Positions 1 to 9,571 are shown, counted from the first letter of the stretch. The stretch is 64,000 nucleotides of DNA from an uncultured Woeseiaceae bacterium (GCA_945788625.1 CALZMQ010000016.1:143181-207180), one strand, 5' to 3'. The notes: a model not told the origin generated them from the letters alone. Numbers and translations are program-made.

Positions 1-417
1 GACAAGGTCGTCATCGAGAAAGCGGCACGCAAACTGCACCTGTTTCAGAAAGGCAAGGCATTTCGTACCTTCAAGATCGCGCTGGGTATCAGGCCGCTGG
101 GTGATAAAAAGCGGGAGGGCGACTTCAGGACGCCGGAAGGCAGGTATGTGCTGGATACGCGCAATTCCGACAGCGAATATTTTCTGTCGATCCGCGTCTC
201 GTACCCGAATTCGGCCGACCGGCGCGAGGCCAGCGCACTGGGCGTGGACCCGGGTGGCGCGATAATGATCCACGGTCAGCCGAATGAGCCGACACGTTCG
301 GAGGCCTATTACCGCACGCAGGACTGGACGAACGGCTGCATCGCTGTGTCCAATTCCGACATGATCGACATTTGGCTCATGACTGGCGATAACACGCCGA
401 TCGAAATTCGCCCTTAG
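1..417 (+). CDS. L,D-transpeptidase (YkuD family), 5' end outside window
   Basis: The frame is open from base 1 and gives 138 residues, so the N-terminus is cut by the window edge. The visible part is the C-terminal catalytic half of a YkuD-type L,D-transpeptidase, which forms 3-3 peptidoglycan cross-links or attaches proteins to the wall in the periplasm. The HG of the family is in MIHGQPNEP (about residue 91 of the visible part) and the catalytic Cys is in TNGCIAVSN (about residue 113). The usual (S/H)GC(I/V)R is here NGCIA, so the trailing Arg is missing, a deviation seen in part of the family. It lies 18 bp upstream of ppnN on the same strand. The family call is firm; the role is uncertain. 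Confidence 0.85.
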   Translation, partial: DKVVIEKAARKLHLFQKGKAFRTFKIALGIRPLGDKKREGDFRTPEGRYVLDTRNSDSEYFLSIRVSYPNSADRREASALGVDPGGAIMIHGQPNEPTRSEAYYRTQDWTNGCIAVSNSDMIDIWLMTGDNTPIEIRP

Positions 418-435
418 CCATGCCGCGTTGAGCTG

Positions 436-1809
436 ATGAGCGCGGTAATGGAGTTCGTCGACGCGGAGGTGTGGCCCGAAGGCAGCCTCGAAGTCCTCTC
501 CCAGTTCGAAGTAGACCAGCTCAAAAGCAAGGGTGCCGGCGGCCTGTATCCGCTGCTCCGCCGCTGCATGCTCGCCGTACTGAATTCCGACAGTGGCACC
601 GATGACGCAGCCGAGTTGCTCGAAACCTACAGGAACTTCGAAGTCGGGTTCATTCAGCAGGATCGCGGCCTCAAGGTGTCGCTCAAGAGTGCGCCCGATA
701 ACGCATTCGTCGACGGCAAGATGATCCGCGGCACGCGCGAACTCCTTTTCGCAGTACTGCGAGACATTGTTTTTACCCGCAACGATATCGTCGACAGCGG
801 TCGCTTCGACCTGACGGCATCCGACGGCATCACGAACGCGGTCTTTCATATCGTTCGCAATGCGCGCCTGCTTACGCTTCCGGCATTCGTGAACCTGGTC
901 GTTTGCTGGGGTGGCCACGCAATCGATCGATTCGAGTACGACTACTCGAAGAAAATCGGGTATGAGCTCGGATTGCGGGGACTGAATGTCTGCACGGGTT
1001 GCGGCCCGGGCGCCATGAAAGGCCCCATGAAGGGGGCCGCAATCGGGCATGCCAAGCAGCGAATTGGCGGCGGCCGCTACGTAGGCATAACCGAACCAGG
1101 CATCATCGCCGCTGAATCGCCGAATCCCATCGTCAATTCGCTCGTGATCATGCCCGATATGGAAAAGCGCCTCGAGGCATTCGTGCGCCTCGGGCATGGC
1201 ATTATTGTGTTTCCCGGCGGCGTGGGAACGGCCGAGGAAATACTCTATCTGCTGGGCGTGATGTTGCATCCGGACAACCAGGGTCAGCCATTGCCATGGA
1301 TCATGACCGGGCCTGCTTCGGCGGAACTGTATTTCAGGCAGATTGACGAGTTCATTGCCGCGACGCTGGGGGACGATGCACGCAGCCGCTACCAGATCGT
1401 CATTGACGATCCGCGCGAAGTTGCGCGACACATGCATGCGCGCCTGGCGGACGTCCTCGACTTCCGAAAAAAACACGGCGACGCGTTTTACTTCAACTGG
1501 CGCCTGCAGATCGACCGAGAATTCCAGCAGCCATTCGTCGCAACGCATGAATCGATGCTTGCACTGGAAATCAGCGAGGACCTGCCACGGCATGTTCTCG
1601 CCGCGAATCTGCGGCGCGTGTTTTCGGGAATAGTCTCCGGGAACGTGCGCGAAGATACCGCGGCATTGATCGAACGTGACGGTCCGTTCGAAATCCGGGG
1701 ATCGCAACGGATCATGGACTTGCTCGACAGGTTACTGGACGGCTTTGTCACACAGGAACGCATGAAGATTTCCAAGGGCGAATACAAGCCGTGCTACGTT
1801 ATTAAGTAA
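436..1809 (+). CDS. ppnN: Nucleotide 5'-monophosphate nucleosidase PpnN (YgdH/LOG family)
   Basis: 457 residues, matching the ~454 aa PpnN/YgdH family. PpnN cleaves the N-glycosidic bond of purine and pyrimidine monophosphates, giving base plus ribose 5-phosphate in the cytosol; in E. coli it is activated by (p)ppGpp. The LOG-family signature PGGVGTAEE lies at about residues 260-268 and the upstream CTGCGPGAMKGPMKGA segment is typical of the nucleotide pocket. The long N-terminal (~140 aa) and C-terminal extensions distinguish it from short LOG cytokinin-activating enzymes. ATG start just after the transpeptidase stop. No obvious defects. Confidence 0.93.
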   Translation: MSAVMEFVDAEVWPEGSLEVLSQFEVDQLKSKGAGGLYPLLRRCMLAVLNSDSGTDDAAELLETYRNFEVGFIQQDRGLKVSLKSAPDNAFVDGKMIRGTRELLFAVLRDIVFTRNDIVDSGRFDLTASDGITNAVFHIVRNARLLTLPAFVNLVVCWGGHAIDRFEYDYSKKIGYELGLRGLNVCTGCGPGAMKGPMKGAAIGHAKQRIGGGRYVGITEPGIIAAESPNPIVNSLVIMPDMEKRLEAFVRLGHGIIVFPGGVGTAEEILYLLGVMLHPDNQGQPLPWIMTGPASAELYFRQIDEFIAATLGDDARSRYQIVIDDPREVARHMHARLADVLDFRKKHGDAFYFNWRLQIDREFQQPFVATHESMLALEISEDLPRHVLAANLRRVFSGIVSGNVREDTAALIERDGPFEIRGSQRIMDLLDRLLDGFVTQERMKISKGEYKPCYVIK

Positions 1810-1930
1810 AACCGGAGCCTAAGTTGCTGAAAAACAAATAAAAAACGACCTCGAGCATTGTGATCCAGTTCCTGTGAATCAGGCGCCATGAGATTTAACA
1901 TTTGTTCAAAGGATTGACCGAGCAAACTCA

Positions 1931-2200
1931 ATGCCAGACAGCAAACACATGAGATGGGTCGATAGCTTGCGTACGGATGCCGAGCCCGATCCCAAAGCAG
2001 AGGACGCTACCCTGGACAGCGCCGAACCGGCTGCGAACGATGCCGACGGTTGGCAGCAATATCGCCGCTGGATTTCGAAGGCGCCGGCTCCAAAAGGCCG
2101 CCGCGCCGGTATCGATCCCTCTCTCTACACATGGAAGGGCTATCGTGACTGGACCGACCAGGTGAAACGCAACTGGTTGAAGAACTCCGACAACGACTGA
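1931..2200 (+). CDS. Small hypothetical protein, acidic N-half, basic Trp-rich C-half
   Basis: 89 residues, not recognised. The first ~45 residues are acidic and Ala/Asp-rich. The second half is basic and aromatic (WQQYRRWISKAP, LYTWKGYRDW, QVKRNWLKNS), without signal peptide or membrane segment. An intrinsic terminator begins 26 bp after the stop, which supports a real transcription unit ending here. It may be co-transcribed with ppnN (121 bp gap). Function unknown. Confidence 0.6.
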   Translation: MPDSKHMRWVDSLRTDAEPDPKAEDATLDSAEPAANDADGWQQYRRWISKAPAPKGRRAGIDPSLYTWKGYRDWTDQVKRNWLKNSDND

Positions 2201-2225
2201 ATGCGCCTATTTGACTTTTTCCCGG

Positions 2226-2249
2226 ACGCCGACTTTTTGTCGGCGTTTT
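2226..2249 (+). terminator. Intrinsic terminator after the 89-aa gene
   Basis: Perfect 8-bp stem ACGCCGAC / GTCGGCGT with a T5 loop, followed by TTT. It sits 26 bp past the stop codon at 2200. The rest of 2250-2448 holds no gene I can support; a TATAGT hexamer at about 2409 could be the -10 of the next unit but has no convincing -35. Confidence 0.75.
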
Positions 2250-2448
2250 GCGTTGCCGGGAATTCGTTTTCCTTGCACGGTTTCACTTGTGATCTGCGAC
2301 ATGGGGAAAGACGGAACTGCGTCTTGTTTCCGAACATTTTTCGGTCCGAAACCGGGGCAGTGCTGCAAGCTGTGATCTGTCTCACGGCTGTAACAAATAT
2401 CGCGTCCTATAGTCGCACTTACTGATTGAACAACCCTTGTATTCGACA

Positions 2449-2640
2449 ATGTCAAATAAGCACCAGAAAACTGAATCGTCCATCGACGCGCTAACGAGTG
2501 AGTCCGCTCGCCAGCGATGGGAGCTGTTCCACCGCGCTATCGCGTATGCGAAAGAATCCAACAACGCCTCGATGGTCGAAATGGACACGCACAGCGGCGA
2601 ATCCGACGGCGCCGGCCCGCTGCTGTCCATAATCAGGTAA
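2449..2640 (+). CDS. Small soluble hypothetical protein
   Basis: 63 residues from the ATG at 2449; a TTG 12 bp upstream is in frame but has no better ribosome site. Hydrophilic, helical-looking (ESARQRWELFHRAIAYAKES), no signal peptide. It ends 8 bp before the next gene, a small membrane protein, so the two are probably an operon of unknown function. Not recognised. Confidence 0.5.
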   Translation: MSNKHQKTESSIDALTSESARQRWELFHRAIAYAKESNNASMVEMDTHSGESDGAGPLLSIIR

Positions 2641-2648
2641 GCGGCTCG

Positions 2649-2900
2649 ATGGAACGACTGCTTCAGTACATGGACGATATCGATGACCTGTACGGTGTGG
2701 TCGGTCTCGTTTACGAACGGCTGCGCAGGCTGGTTTTCGCGGTACTGACGCTCGGTGTCGGCGCCCTCAATGTGGGCCTCGGTATCTGGTTGGCGCACTT
2801 CAGCCCGCCCATCGCACTGGCCACAACCATAATCCTGTTCGTGACCCTCTTGTACCGCGCGGTGACCACACCGTCGCGACCGTGGGCGCAGCCAGTCTGA
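2649..2900 (+). CDS. Small two-helix membrane protein
   Basis: 83 residues starting at ATG 2649, directly after the preceding 63-aa gene. An amphipathic N-terminus (MERLLQYMDDIDDLYG) is followed by a positively charged patch (ERLRRL) and two hydrophobic helices (about residues 28-50 and 54-71). The charge pattern suggests both termini in the cytosol. No family recognised. The close spacing suggests co-expression with the upstream small protein. Confidence 0.55.
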   Translation: MERLLQYMDDIDDLYGVVGLVYERLRRLVFAVLTLGVGALNVGLGIWLAHFSPPIALATTIILFVTLLYRAVTTPSRPWAQPV

Positions 2901-2984
2901 GCACCCCCCTGCCGATCGCCCGGCGGGCTTGAATTTAGCCGATTAGCCCTTATCGTGTCTGACTTTGGTCAGGAGATATTCGGC

Positions 2985-4874
2985 GTGTCGGAAAATTCAA
3001 AGCGGGAGACCCTCGGTTTTCAGACGGAGGTGCGTCAGCTGCTGCAGCTGATGATCCATTCCCTGTACAGCAACAAGGAGATCTTCCTCCGCGAGTTGAT
3101 TTCCAATGCATCGGACGCGGCCGACAAATTGCGCTTCGAAGCGTTGGCCAGCCCGGATCTGCTCGGCGATGACACCGAGCTGTCCGTGCTGATCGAAGTC
3201 GACAAGGATAAACGGACGCTATCGGTCGTCGATAACGGCATCGGCATGTCGCGCGAAGAGCTCGTCGACAATCTCGGCACCATCGCCCGGTCGGGCACGT
3301 CCGAATTCCTCGAACAGATGACGGGCGACAAGAAGCACGACGCGCAGCTCATAGGGCAGTTCGGCGTCGGTTTCTATTCGAGTTTCATCGTTGCGGACCA
3401 GGTGACCGTCGAAACCCGCCGCGCGGGATCTCCGAGCGAGGAATCGGTGCGCTGGGAGTCGGACGGCAAGGGCGAGTTCTCGATCGAGACGATCGACCGC
3501 GCGGAGCGCGGCACGCGTGTGACGCTGCACCTCAAGGAAGACGAGACCGAGTTCGCGGAGTCGTTTCGTATCGAATCGTTGATCCGAAAATATTCGGACC
3601 ACATCGCATTCCCGGTTTCTCTGACCGCGGAAGGTGACGACGACAAGGAGCCAAAGGTCGTGAACTCGGCGACGGCGCTCTGGAGGCGGCCGCGTAGCGA
3701 AGTATCCGACGACGAATACAAGGAATTCTACAAATACCTCACGCACGATTTCGCCGACCCGCTCGACTGGAGTCACAATCGTGTGGAGGGCAGGAAGGAA
3801 TACACCAGTCTGCTCTTCATTCCGGCGGCGGCGCCTTTCGATCTGTGGAACCGCGATGCGCCAAGAGGATTGAAACTCTACGTACAGCGGGTCTTCATCA
3901 TGGATGAGGCTGAGCAGTTTCTGCCGCTGTATTTGCGCTTCGTAAAAGGCGTCGTGGACTCATCCGACCTGCCGTTGAACGTGTCACGCGAGCTGCTGCA
4001 ACAAAACCCCGAACTCGTTTCGATGCGAACCGCGCTGACGCGTCGCGTACTGGACATGCTGGCCAAAATGGCGGCTTCAGGCACGGACGATTACAAGACG
4101 TTCTGGGGCCAGTTCGGACAGGTACTGAAGGAAGGCGTCGTCGAAGACCATGCCAACAAGGACAAGCTGGCGAAGTTGCTGCGCTTCGCGACGACGCATG
4201 GCGGCACGGACGCGCAGGACCAGTCGCTCGAAGACTATGTCGGGCGGGCTGCTCCGGAGCAGGACAAGATCTACTACATTCTCGCTGAAAATTACGCGAC
4301 GGCGGTTGCGAGCCCGCACCTCGAGAAATTGCGGGAACGCGGCCTCGAAGTGCTGCTGCTGACCGATCGAATCGACCCCTGGCTCGTCGACGGCCTTGCC
4401 GAGTACGAGGGCAAGGCGCTGGTCGACGTCGCCCGGACCGGACTTGATCTTCCGGCAGGCGAGGACGCGGCGGATCAGGAGAAAATCAATGAGGAACACA
4501 AGTCACTGCTGGAGAAGATCAAGGGTGCACTCAGCGAGCGGGTAGACGATGTCAGTGTCAGCCGGCGGCTCGTCGATTCCCCTGCGTGCGTGGTATCGGC
4601 GGATAATGACCTGAGCCCGCAACTTCGGCGCATGCTTGAGGCGAGCGGTCAGCAGATTCCGGACGCCAAGCCGATCCTGGAGATCAACGTTGGCCATCCC
4701 CTGGTCACTCGCCTGTCGGCGGAGTCCGACGAGGGTCGTTTCGACGACCTGTCGAACATCGTTCTGGATCACGCGCTGCTGGCGGAGGGTACGCAACTGG
4801 ACAGTCCGGCGGAATATGTGCAGCGCATGAACAAGCTGCTGCTCGAAATCGATTCGGGAGAGATCAATGAGTAA
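2985..4874 (+). CDS. htpG: Chaperone HtpG (bacterial Hsp90)
   Basis: ATP-dependent cytosolic dimeric chaperone. The N-terminal GHKL ATPase signatures are clear: [33 protein letters not shown] and [11 protein letters not shown], followed by the middle domain (around SRELLQQNP) and the C-terminal dimerisation region. I prefer the GTG at 2985 (629 aa) because AGGAG at 2971-2975 stands 9 bp before it and HtpG proteins usually begin about ten residues before ETLGFQTEV. The GTG at 2955 would add 10 residues. Its last 8 bp overlap msrB, so htpG-msrB-FKBP form a likely protein-repair operon. Confidence 0.97.
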   Translation: MSENSKRETLGFQTEVRQLLQLMIHSLYSNKEIFLRELISNASDAADKLRFEALASPDLLGDDTELSVLIEVDKDKRTLSVVDNGIGMSREELVDNLGTIARSGTSEFLEQMTGDKKHDAQLIGQFGVGFYSSFIVADQVTVETRRAGSPSEESVRWESDGKGEFSIETIDRAERGTRVTLHLKEDETEFAESFRIESLIRKYSDHIAFPVSLTAEGDDDKEPKVVNSATALWRRPRSEVSDDEYKEFYKYLTHDFADPLDWSHNRVEGRKEYTSLLFIPAAAPFDLWNRDAPRGLKLYVQRVFIMDEAEQFLPLYLRFVKGVVDSSDLPLNVSRELLQQNPELVSMRTALTRRVLDMLAKMAASGTDDYKTFWGQFGQVLKEGVVEDHANKDKLAKLLRFATTHGGTDAQDQSLEDYVGRAAPEQDKIYYILAENYATAVASPHLEKLRERGLEVLLLTDRIDPWLVDGLAEYEGKALVDVARTGLDLPAGEDAADQEKINEEHKSLLEKIKGALSERVDDVSVSRRLVDSPACVVSADNDLSPQLRRMLEASGQQIPDAKPILEINVGHPLVTRLSAESDEGRFDDLSNIVLDHALLAEGTQLDSPAEYVQRMNKLLLEIDSGEINE

Positions 4875-5268
4875 TGACGGTCAATCGGCAGACAGGAGTC
4901 TGCGCGACAAACTTACGGAGGAGCAGTACCGGGTCACCCAGCAGGCAGGCACGGAACGCGCTTTTACCGGGAAGTACGTCGATCACAAGGGAGACGGTAG
5001 CTACCGATGCGTCTGTTGCGATGCGCCGCTGTTCAGCTCCGAGCACAAGTACGACTCCGGGTCGGGCTGGCCGAGTTTCTGGTTGCCGCTCGCCGGGGAT
5101 GCGGTGCGCGTCAACAAGGACGCATCGCACGGCATGATTCGCCAGGAAGTCGTCTGCAGCAATTGCGACGCGCACCTCGGTCACGTGTTCGAGGATGGCC
5201 CGCAGCCGACGGGTTTGAGATACTGCATCAACTCAGCGTCGCTGGACTTCGAAGGCTCGGAAAAATGA
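4867..5268 (+). CDS. msrB: Peptide-methionine (R)-S-oxide reductase MsrB
   Basis: 133 residues. Reduces methionine-R-sulfoxide in damaged proteins, using thioredoxin. Two zinc-binding CxxC pairs are visible (C48/C51 in [10 protein letters not shown]97/C100 in [13 protein letters not shown]) and the catalytic Cys is C120 in RYCINSASL. The fold motif GSGWPSFW is present. No signal peptide, so cytosolic. It overlaps htpG by 8 bp at the start and the next gene by 4 bp at the stop, indicating translational coupling in one operon. Confidence 0.97.
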   Translation: MSNDGQSADRSLRDKLTEEQYRVTQQAGTERAFTGKYVDHKGDGSYRCVCCDAPLFSSEHKYDSGSGWPSFWLPLAGDAVRVNKDASHGMIRQEVVCSNCDAHLGHVFEDGPQPTGLRYCINSASLDFEGSEK

Positions 5269-5771
5269 AGGAACGCTACCTCGTATCGGCGATCTCTGCT
5301 GTAACGTTGCTTGCCGGTTGCGGCCAATCCGGGCAGGAATCGACAGCGGGCGGCGAAACGCCGAAACCCGTGGTCGTTTCGGTAGAGTGCCCGCCGGCTA
5401 ACGACGACGGGATTATCGAGATGCAGGAAGGACTGTCTGCGAAAGTAATGAGCAACGGCTACGGTCGTGTCGCGGAGGACGGGGACCTGGTCGGCGTGCA
5501 TGCCGACTTGTGGGTGTACGACGACACGCAACCCGAGAACAAGGGCGCTAAAGTCTGGTCGTCCGGCGGCGTCGATCCTTTCGAATTTCAGCTCGGCGCC
5601 GATGGCTTTATCAAAGGGTGGAGCCCGGGTATCACGTGTATGCACCTCGGTGAGAAGCGCGAGCTCGTTATCGCCCCGGCGCTGGCGTACGGCGAGCGCG
5701 GCAATCCGCCAGTGCCGCCAAATGCGACCCTCCTGTACGAACTCGAACTCGTCACTCTGCAGAGCCCGTAG
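5265..5771 (+). CDS. FKBP-type peptidyl-prolyl isomerase lipoprotein
   Basis: 168 residues from the ATG that overlaps the msrB stop (ATGA). The N-terminus [20 protein letters not shown] is a lipoprotein signal with lipobox LLAGC, so the protein is probably anchored in the periplasm. The C-terminal two thirds is an FKBP_C domain ([40 protein letters not shown]). It would catalyse Xaa-Pro isomerisation of envelope proteins. The last 20 bp overlap the convergent OmpA-like gene. Confidence 0.88.
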   Translation: MKERYLVSAISAVTLLAGCGQSGQESTAGGETPKPVVVSVECPPANDDGIIEMQEGLSAKVMSNGYGRVAEDGDLVGVHADLWVYDDTQPENKGAKVWSSGGVDPFEFQLGADGFIKGWSPGITCMHLGEKRELVIAPALAYGERGNPPVPPNATLLYELELVTLQSP

Positions 5772-6630
5772 CAGCAGCGCCGGCGGCGCGCAGATCCACG
5801 TCGATGCGTCTGTTCAGGCTGCGCCCGTAGCGGGTGCCATTGTCTGCGACCGGTAGTGACGATCCCGCGCCCGCGACGATGAGGCGCGTGCGGTCGATAC
5901 CGCGCTCTGCAAGGTAGTCGGCGACGACGCCGGCCCTGGCCAGGCTCAGCTGCTGATTCCATACCTCGTTACCTGTCGAATCCGTATGGCCGGTTATCGC
6001 GATCGTCGAGTCACGGCACGCATCCGCAAGCGCCACGATTCCGTCGAGTACCGCGTAGGCTGAAGTGCGAAACACCGTTCCGGATTCCTCGAAAATGATT
6101 GGGCCGGGATCGTATGACCCGATTGCCCTCGCACACAGATCGATGGCGGCGATGCCGGGGTCGGGGACGATGACGTCGAGGTCCAGCGCGAGCGTCCGTG
6201 GCAGCGCCTCCCGGAGCACAGCGACCCGATCATGCCAGTCTCCTTGCGCTACGCCGCGAATGGTCATCGTGTTCCCGTCAAGGACGGCCTGCGCGGACCT
6301 TGTAGCAACGACGGCATCGAGCATCGACGTTGTAGCCCGTCCCCAGTGACCGGGCGCGACACCGAGCGGCTTGAATATCGTTGTCGTATCAGCCGCGGCA
6401 AAGGACTGCGCAGCAGTTTGCAGCAACAAGCGTTCGTGCCGGGCCGATACAGTGTGGCCGTCGACGCGCAGTTGACCGCCCGCAACCGTGATCTCGAACC
6501 TCGCCGGATCGATCGCCGAATATTCGGCCGTGGTAGGGGATAGCTCGTTGTGGCCGGTGTCCAGCGAAAGCGCCAGGAAGGTCCCGCACGCGAGCAGCAG
6601 ACCGGCGATACCGATGCGCAGGCAGCCCAC
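5752..6630 (-). CDS. OmpA-domain envelope protein
   Basis: 292 residues from a GTG start that overlaps the preceding stop as TAGTG, indicating translational coupling to the upstream gene. An N-terminal hydrophobic segment (GIAGLLLACGTFLALSL) looks like an uncleaved anchor or signal peptide. The C-terminal ~110 residues are an OmpA-like peptidoglycan-binding domain (AITGHTDSTGNEVWNQQLS, RTRLIVAGAGS, NRRIDVDL). The middle is not recognised. It probably ties the envelope to peptidoglycan. Its 3' end overlaps the FKBP gene by 20 bp. Confidence 0.82.
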   Translation of the reverse strand: MGCLRIGIAGLLLACGTFLALSLDTGHNELSPTTAEYSAIDPARFEITVAGGQLRVDGHTVSARHERLLLQTAAQSFAAADTTTIFKPLGVAPGHWGRATTSMLDAVVATRSAQAVLDGNTMTIRGVAQGDWHDRVAVLREALPRTLALDLDVIVPDPGIAAIDLCARAIGSYDPGPIIFEESGTVFRTSAYAVLDGIVALADACRDSTIAITGHTDSTGNEVWNQQLSLARAGVVADYLAERGIDRTRLIVAGAGSSLPVADNGTRYGRSLNRRIDVDLRAAGAAATGSAE

Positions 6631-7525
6631 TAGCCGCGCGCGTTCCGATCGTTGAGCGCGCGCGCCTGCCCGATCCAGTCCTCGCGGTAGATTCGGCTGT
6701 GGAAGCCCTTGAGTCGCTTGGCGACGCGATCGATGTCGTATTCGCTCATGTCGGCGATCTGTTGAAAGCGGAAGATGCCCATCTCGTTCAGTGTCTTCTC
6801 GATGGCGGGCCCGACACCTTTGATCTTCTTGAGATTGTCCCTGAGGCTCCTGATGTCGTGCGCATTGGCAAGTGGTTCGTCTATCGTATCGTTCGACGCA
6901 TCGCGGCCGTCGGTGAGCGCGTCGGGATCGCGCACGGGTTCGATGCGTGTCTGGCCTACGTCACGCGCGCTCTCCAGTTGGTCGATGCGATCACGCGCCT
7001 CCCCGAGTTCGGCCTCGAGCTGCCTGGCTTCCTCGTCGCGGACTTTGTACCGTTCGATCAGTGGCGGCAGGCGGTTCTGCCAGTTCTCGAGGTCGCGTTT
7101 GAGCTGCGCTATTCTTTCGTCCTTCTGTTTCGATTCCTGGAACTCGTCGGAGCGCGCCGCCATGTCGGTTTCCAGCTTGTCGCGCTGCGTGACGGCGGCC
7201 TCGAGATTGCTGCGAATGTCCTTGATCTCCCGTTGCAGCTCGTCGCGCCTCTCGTAGGCTTCCTGCGCCGACGCCGACAACTCTTTCGCCCGGTTCTTGG
7301 CGTCCACGCTCGAGGCCCGGAACTGGTTGACTTGCTCCATCAGGCCCTTGTTCTGTTCGACGAGTCGATCGTGCTCCGTCCGTTGTGCCTCCAATTGCTG
7401 TTGCCACCCGGAATTCACCGCGGCTTTTTCATCGAACGCTTGCCGCGAATCACCCAACCCACGACCATGCCGAATATGGTCGCCAGAGCTAGCAGTGAAA
7501 TGTGTACGACGGTGAATTCCGGCAT
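6630..7525 (-). CDS. Membrane-anchored coiled-coil/helix-hairpin-helix protein, frame broken at A5 run
   Basis: The best ribosome site (AAGGAG, 7 bp spacing) precedes the ATG at 7525. That frame reads MPEFTVVHISLLALATIF..., a clear membrane anchor with a basic flank (RGKRSMKK), but stops after 36 codons at 7415. The long body lies in the -1 frame: a coiled coil of about 150 residues (Glu/Arg/Lys/Gln-rich), then a C-terminal HhH domain (LKKIKGVGPAIEKTLNEMG). Adding one A to the A5 run (7425-7429) joins them as MKKAAVNSG. So this is a sequencing error, a recent mutation or a slippage site. An ATG at 7529 would give the body without the anchor. Lies 23 bp after rocD and is coupled to the OmpA-like gene. 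Confidence 0.7.
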
Positions 7526-7548
7526 TCATGATCTCCTTCGTGGTGTCG

Positions 7549-8766
7549 TCACGACGCAAGTGGTACCTGGTCGACGTCGTCAACGACGCTGCGAATCTGT
7601 TCTACGGCCCAGTCGATTTCCGCCTTGCCAATGACCAGCGGCGGCGCAAGTCGCACCACGGTCGCGTGCGTCTCCTTGCTGAGCAGCCCGCGCTCCATGA
7701 GCGCTTCGCAGACGGTTCTGGCACTTGTGCGTGCCGGCTCAATCTCGACGCCGACGAACAGTCCCTTGCCACGTATGTCCCGAATGACCGGACTATCCAG
7801 TTCGCGCAGCCGTTCGATGAGGTAGTCGCCCATCTCGGCGCTGTTCGCGGCCAGGTCTTCCTCGACGAGAATCTCCAGGGCTTCGAGACCTGCCGCCGCG
7901 GCCAGGGGATTGCCGCCGAAGGTACTGCCGTGATCGCCGGGCGTGAAAACATCCATGACGTCGCGTCGAGCGAGGAACATCGATACGGGGAGAATGCCGC
8001 CGCCCAGTGCCTTGCCGAGTATCAGTCCGTCCGGTTTCACGCCCTCGTGATCGCAGGCGAGAAACTTGCCGGTACGGCCGAGGCCGGTCTGTATCTCGTC
8101 AACGATCAGCAGCACATTGTTTTCGCGGCACAGGCGCGCGGCGTCCTGCAGGTAACCGCGAGGCGGTATCACGATGCCGCCTTCGCCCTGGATCGGCTCG
8201 ACGATAAAAGCGGCCGTGTTCGGATTGATCGCTGCCGCCAAAGCGTCGATGTTGCCGTACTCGACGTTCAGGAAGCCGGGCGGGAACGGACCGAATCCCT
8301 GCTGGTATTGTGGTTCGTCGGACATCGCGACCGCCGCGATGGTGCGGCCGTGGAAGTTGCCGTCGCAGCCGATGATTTCGGCCTGGTTTTCGGCGACGCC
8401 CTTGACCGTGTACGCCCACTTGCGAGCGGCCTTGATCGCCGTTTCCACGGCTTCCGCGCCCGTGTTCATCGGCAACGCCATATCCTGTCCGGTCAGTTCG
8501 CAGACGCGTGCGAGGAACGGACCGAGCGTATCCGAGTGGAAGGCGCGCGAAACGATCGTGAGGCGCGCGGCCTGTTCCTGGACGGCCTTGACGAGTCGCG
8601 GATGGGCATGTCCGTGACTGACCGCCGAATAGGCGCTCATCATGTCGAGGTATTTCTTGCCGGCAACGTCCCAGACAAACACGCCCTCGCCGCGCGCGAG
8701 AACGACGGGCAACGGATGGTAGTTATGTGCACAATACTGTGTCTCGAGGTCCAGGCTGGAATCCAT
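7549..8766 (-). CDS. rocD: Ornithine aminotransferase (class III PLP enzyme)
   Basis: 405 residues, the expected length. Converts ornithine plus 2-oxoglutarate to glutamate semialdehyde plus glutamate. Class III aminotransferase motifs are visible: NTGAEAVETAIKAARKWAY (phosphate/PLP site), VEPIQGEGG, VDEIQTGLGRTGK and the PLP lysine in LILGKALGGG. The N-terminus (CAHNYHPLPVVLARGEG) is more typical of RocD than of acetylornithine aminotransferase ArgD, though ArgD activity cannot be excluded. First gene of a minus-strand unit followed by the HhH and OmpA-like genes. The gap to the divergent hydrolase (8767-8887) is AT-rich and probably holds both promoters. Confidence 0.92.
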   Translation of the reverse strand: MDSSLDLETQYCAHNYHPLPVVLARGEGVFVWDVAGKKYLDMMSAYSAVSHGHAHPRLVKAVQEQAARLTIVSRAFHSDTLGPFLARVCELTGQDMALPMNTGAEAVETAIKAARKWAYTVKGVAENQAEIIGCDGNFHGRTIAAVAMSDEPQYQQGFGPFPPGFLNVEYGNIDALAAAINPNTAAFIVEPIQGEGGIVIPPRGYLQDAARLCRENNVLLIVDEIQTGLGRTGKFLACDHEGVKPDGLILGKALGGGILPVSMFLARRDVMDVFTPGDHGSTFGGNPLAAAAGLEALEILVEEDLAANSAEMGDYLIERLRELDSPVIRDIRGKGLFVGVEIEPARTSARTVCEALMERGLLSKETHATVVRLAPPLVIGKAEIDWAVEQIRSVVDDVDQVPLAS

Positions 8767-8887
8767 GTCGTTACCGGTTCGTGTCGCCGAGGCCGCCCGA
8801 CGAGCGGCCTGAATTGCATAAGGTCATAATTTTACAGTAATAACCACGAAGCAAGCCACTCGCCCGGTGGCGACAATGGAGAACTCC

Positions 8888-9544
8888 ATGGCAAAAACAC
8901 CCAGATCCGAGAGGCTGTTTATCGACGGTCCGGTCGGGCGACTCGAGGCGATCTTCGAATTACCGGCGGAGGCGGAACCGTCGGGTGCGGTCGTGGTTTG
9001 TCATCCACACCCGCAACACGGGGGTACGATGCACAACAAGGTCGCACATTCACTCGCGCGTGCCTTTGTGCACATGGGGTTTGGCGCGTTGCGCTTTAAT
9101 TTTCGTGGCACGGAGCTGAGCGAAGGACGCTTCGACGAAGGCGTCGGTGAACTTGACGACGCACTCGCCGCAATCGACTGGTTGGCGGCGAGGCTGCCCG
9201 GACCGTCGCTGTGGCTTGCCGGCTTTTCTTTCGGCGCAGCAATCGCCATCCGCGCCGCTGTAACGACGGGCATCGACGGCCTGGTCAGCGTGGCGCCGGC
9301 TGTATCGCGATTTGCCGGCGGGCTCGCGGCGCAGCCGGAGTGTCCGTGGCTTGTCGTGCAGGGCGACGAAGACGAACTGGTGAGCGTCGCAGAGACGATT
9401 GACTGGCTCAACGGCCTGGAGCCCGGCCCCGAGCTGCTGATCATGTCGGGTGCCGAGCACTTTTTTCACGGCCGCCTGATCGATCTGCGGCAAGCGGTGA
9501 CCGATTTCGTCACTGACGCCCGGGAGACGCAAGCGCAGCCATAA
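8888..9544 (+). CDS. Alpha/beta hydrolase (COG2945-like)
   Basis: 218 residues from ATG 8888, chosen because GGAG at 8878-8881 lies 6 bp before it; in-frame ATG 8876 and GTG 8867 are alternatives. Alpha/beta hydrolase fold: nucleophile elbow GFSFG, acid in VVQGDEDELV, and His in GAEHFFHGRL. The HPHPQHGGTMHNKV segment is characteristic of a small hydrolase family found beside many proteobacterial genes. No signal peptide. Substrate unknown; serine esterase or peptidase activity is inferred. It ends at a strong terminator. Confidence 0.85.
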   Translation: MAKTPRSERLFIDGPVGRLEAIFELPAEAEPSGAVVVCHPHPQHGGTMHNKVAHSLARAFVHMGFGALRFNFRGTELSEGRFDEGVGELDDALAAIDWLAARLPGPSLWLAGFSFGAAIAIRAAVTTGIDGLVSVAPAVSRFAGGLAAQPECPWLVVQGDEDELVSVAETIDWLNGLEPGPELLIMSGAEHFFHGRLIDLRQAVTDFVTDARETQAQP

Positions 9545-9571
9545 AAAAAGCCGGGGCATGCCCGGCTTTTT
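9543..9571. terminator. Bidirectional intrinsic terminator
   Basis: AGCCGGG at 9549-9555 pairs with CCCGGCT at 9561-9567. An A-tract precedes and a T-tract follows, so it can stop transcripts from both the hydrolase (+) and the HU gene (-). The A-tract overlaps the hydrolase stop codon. Bases 9572-9666 hold no gene. Confidence 0.85.

Noticed and set aside
5007..5264. 86-codon extension upstream of the FKBP gene
   Set aside because: It lies within msrB in another frame; the ATG at 5265 gives a proper lipoprotein signal.
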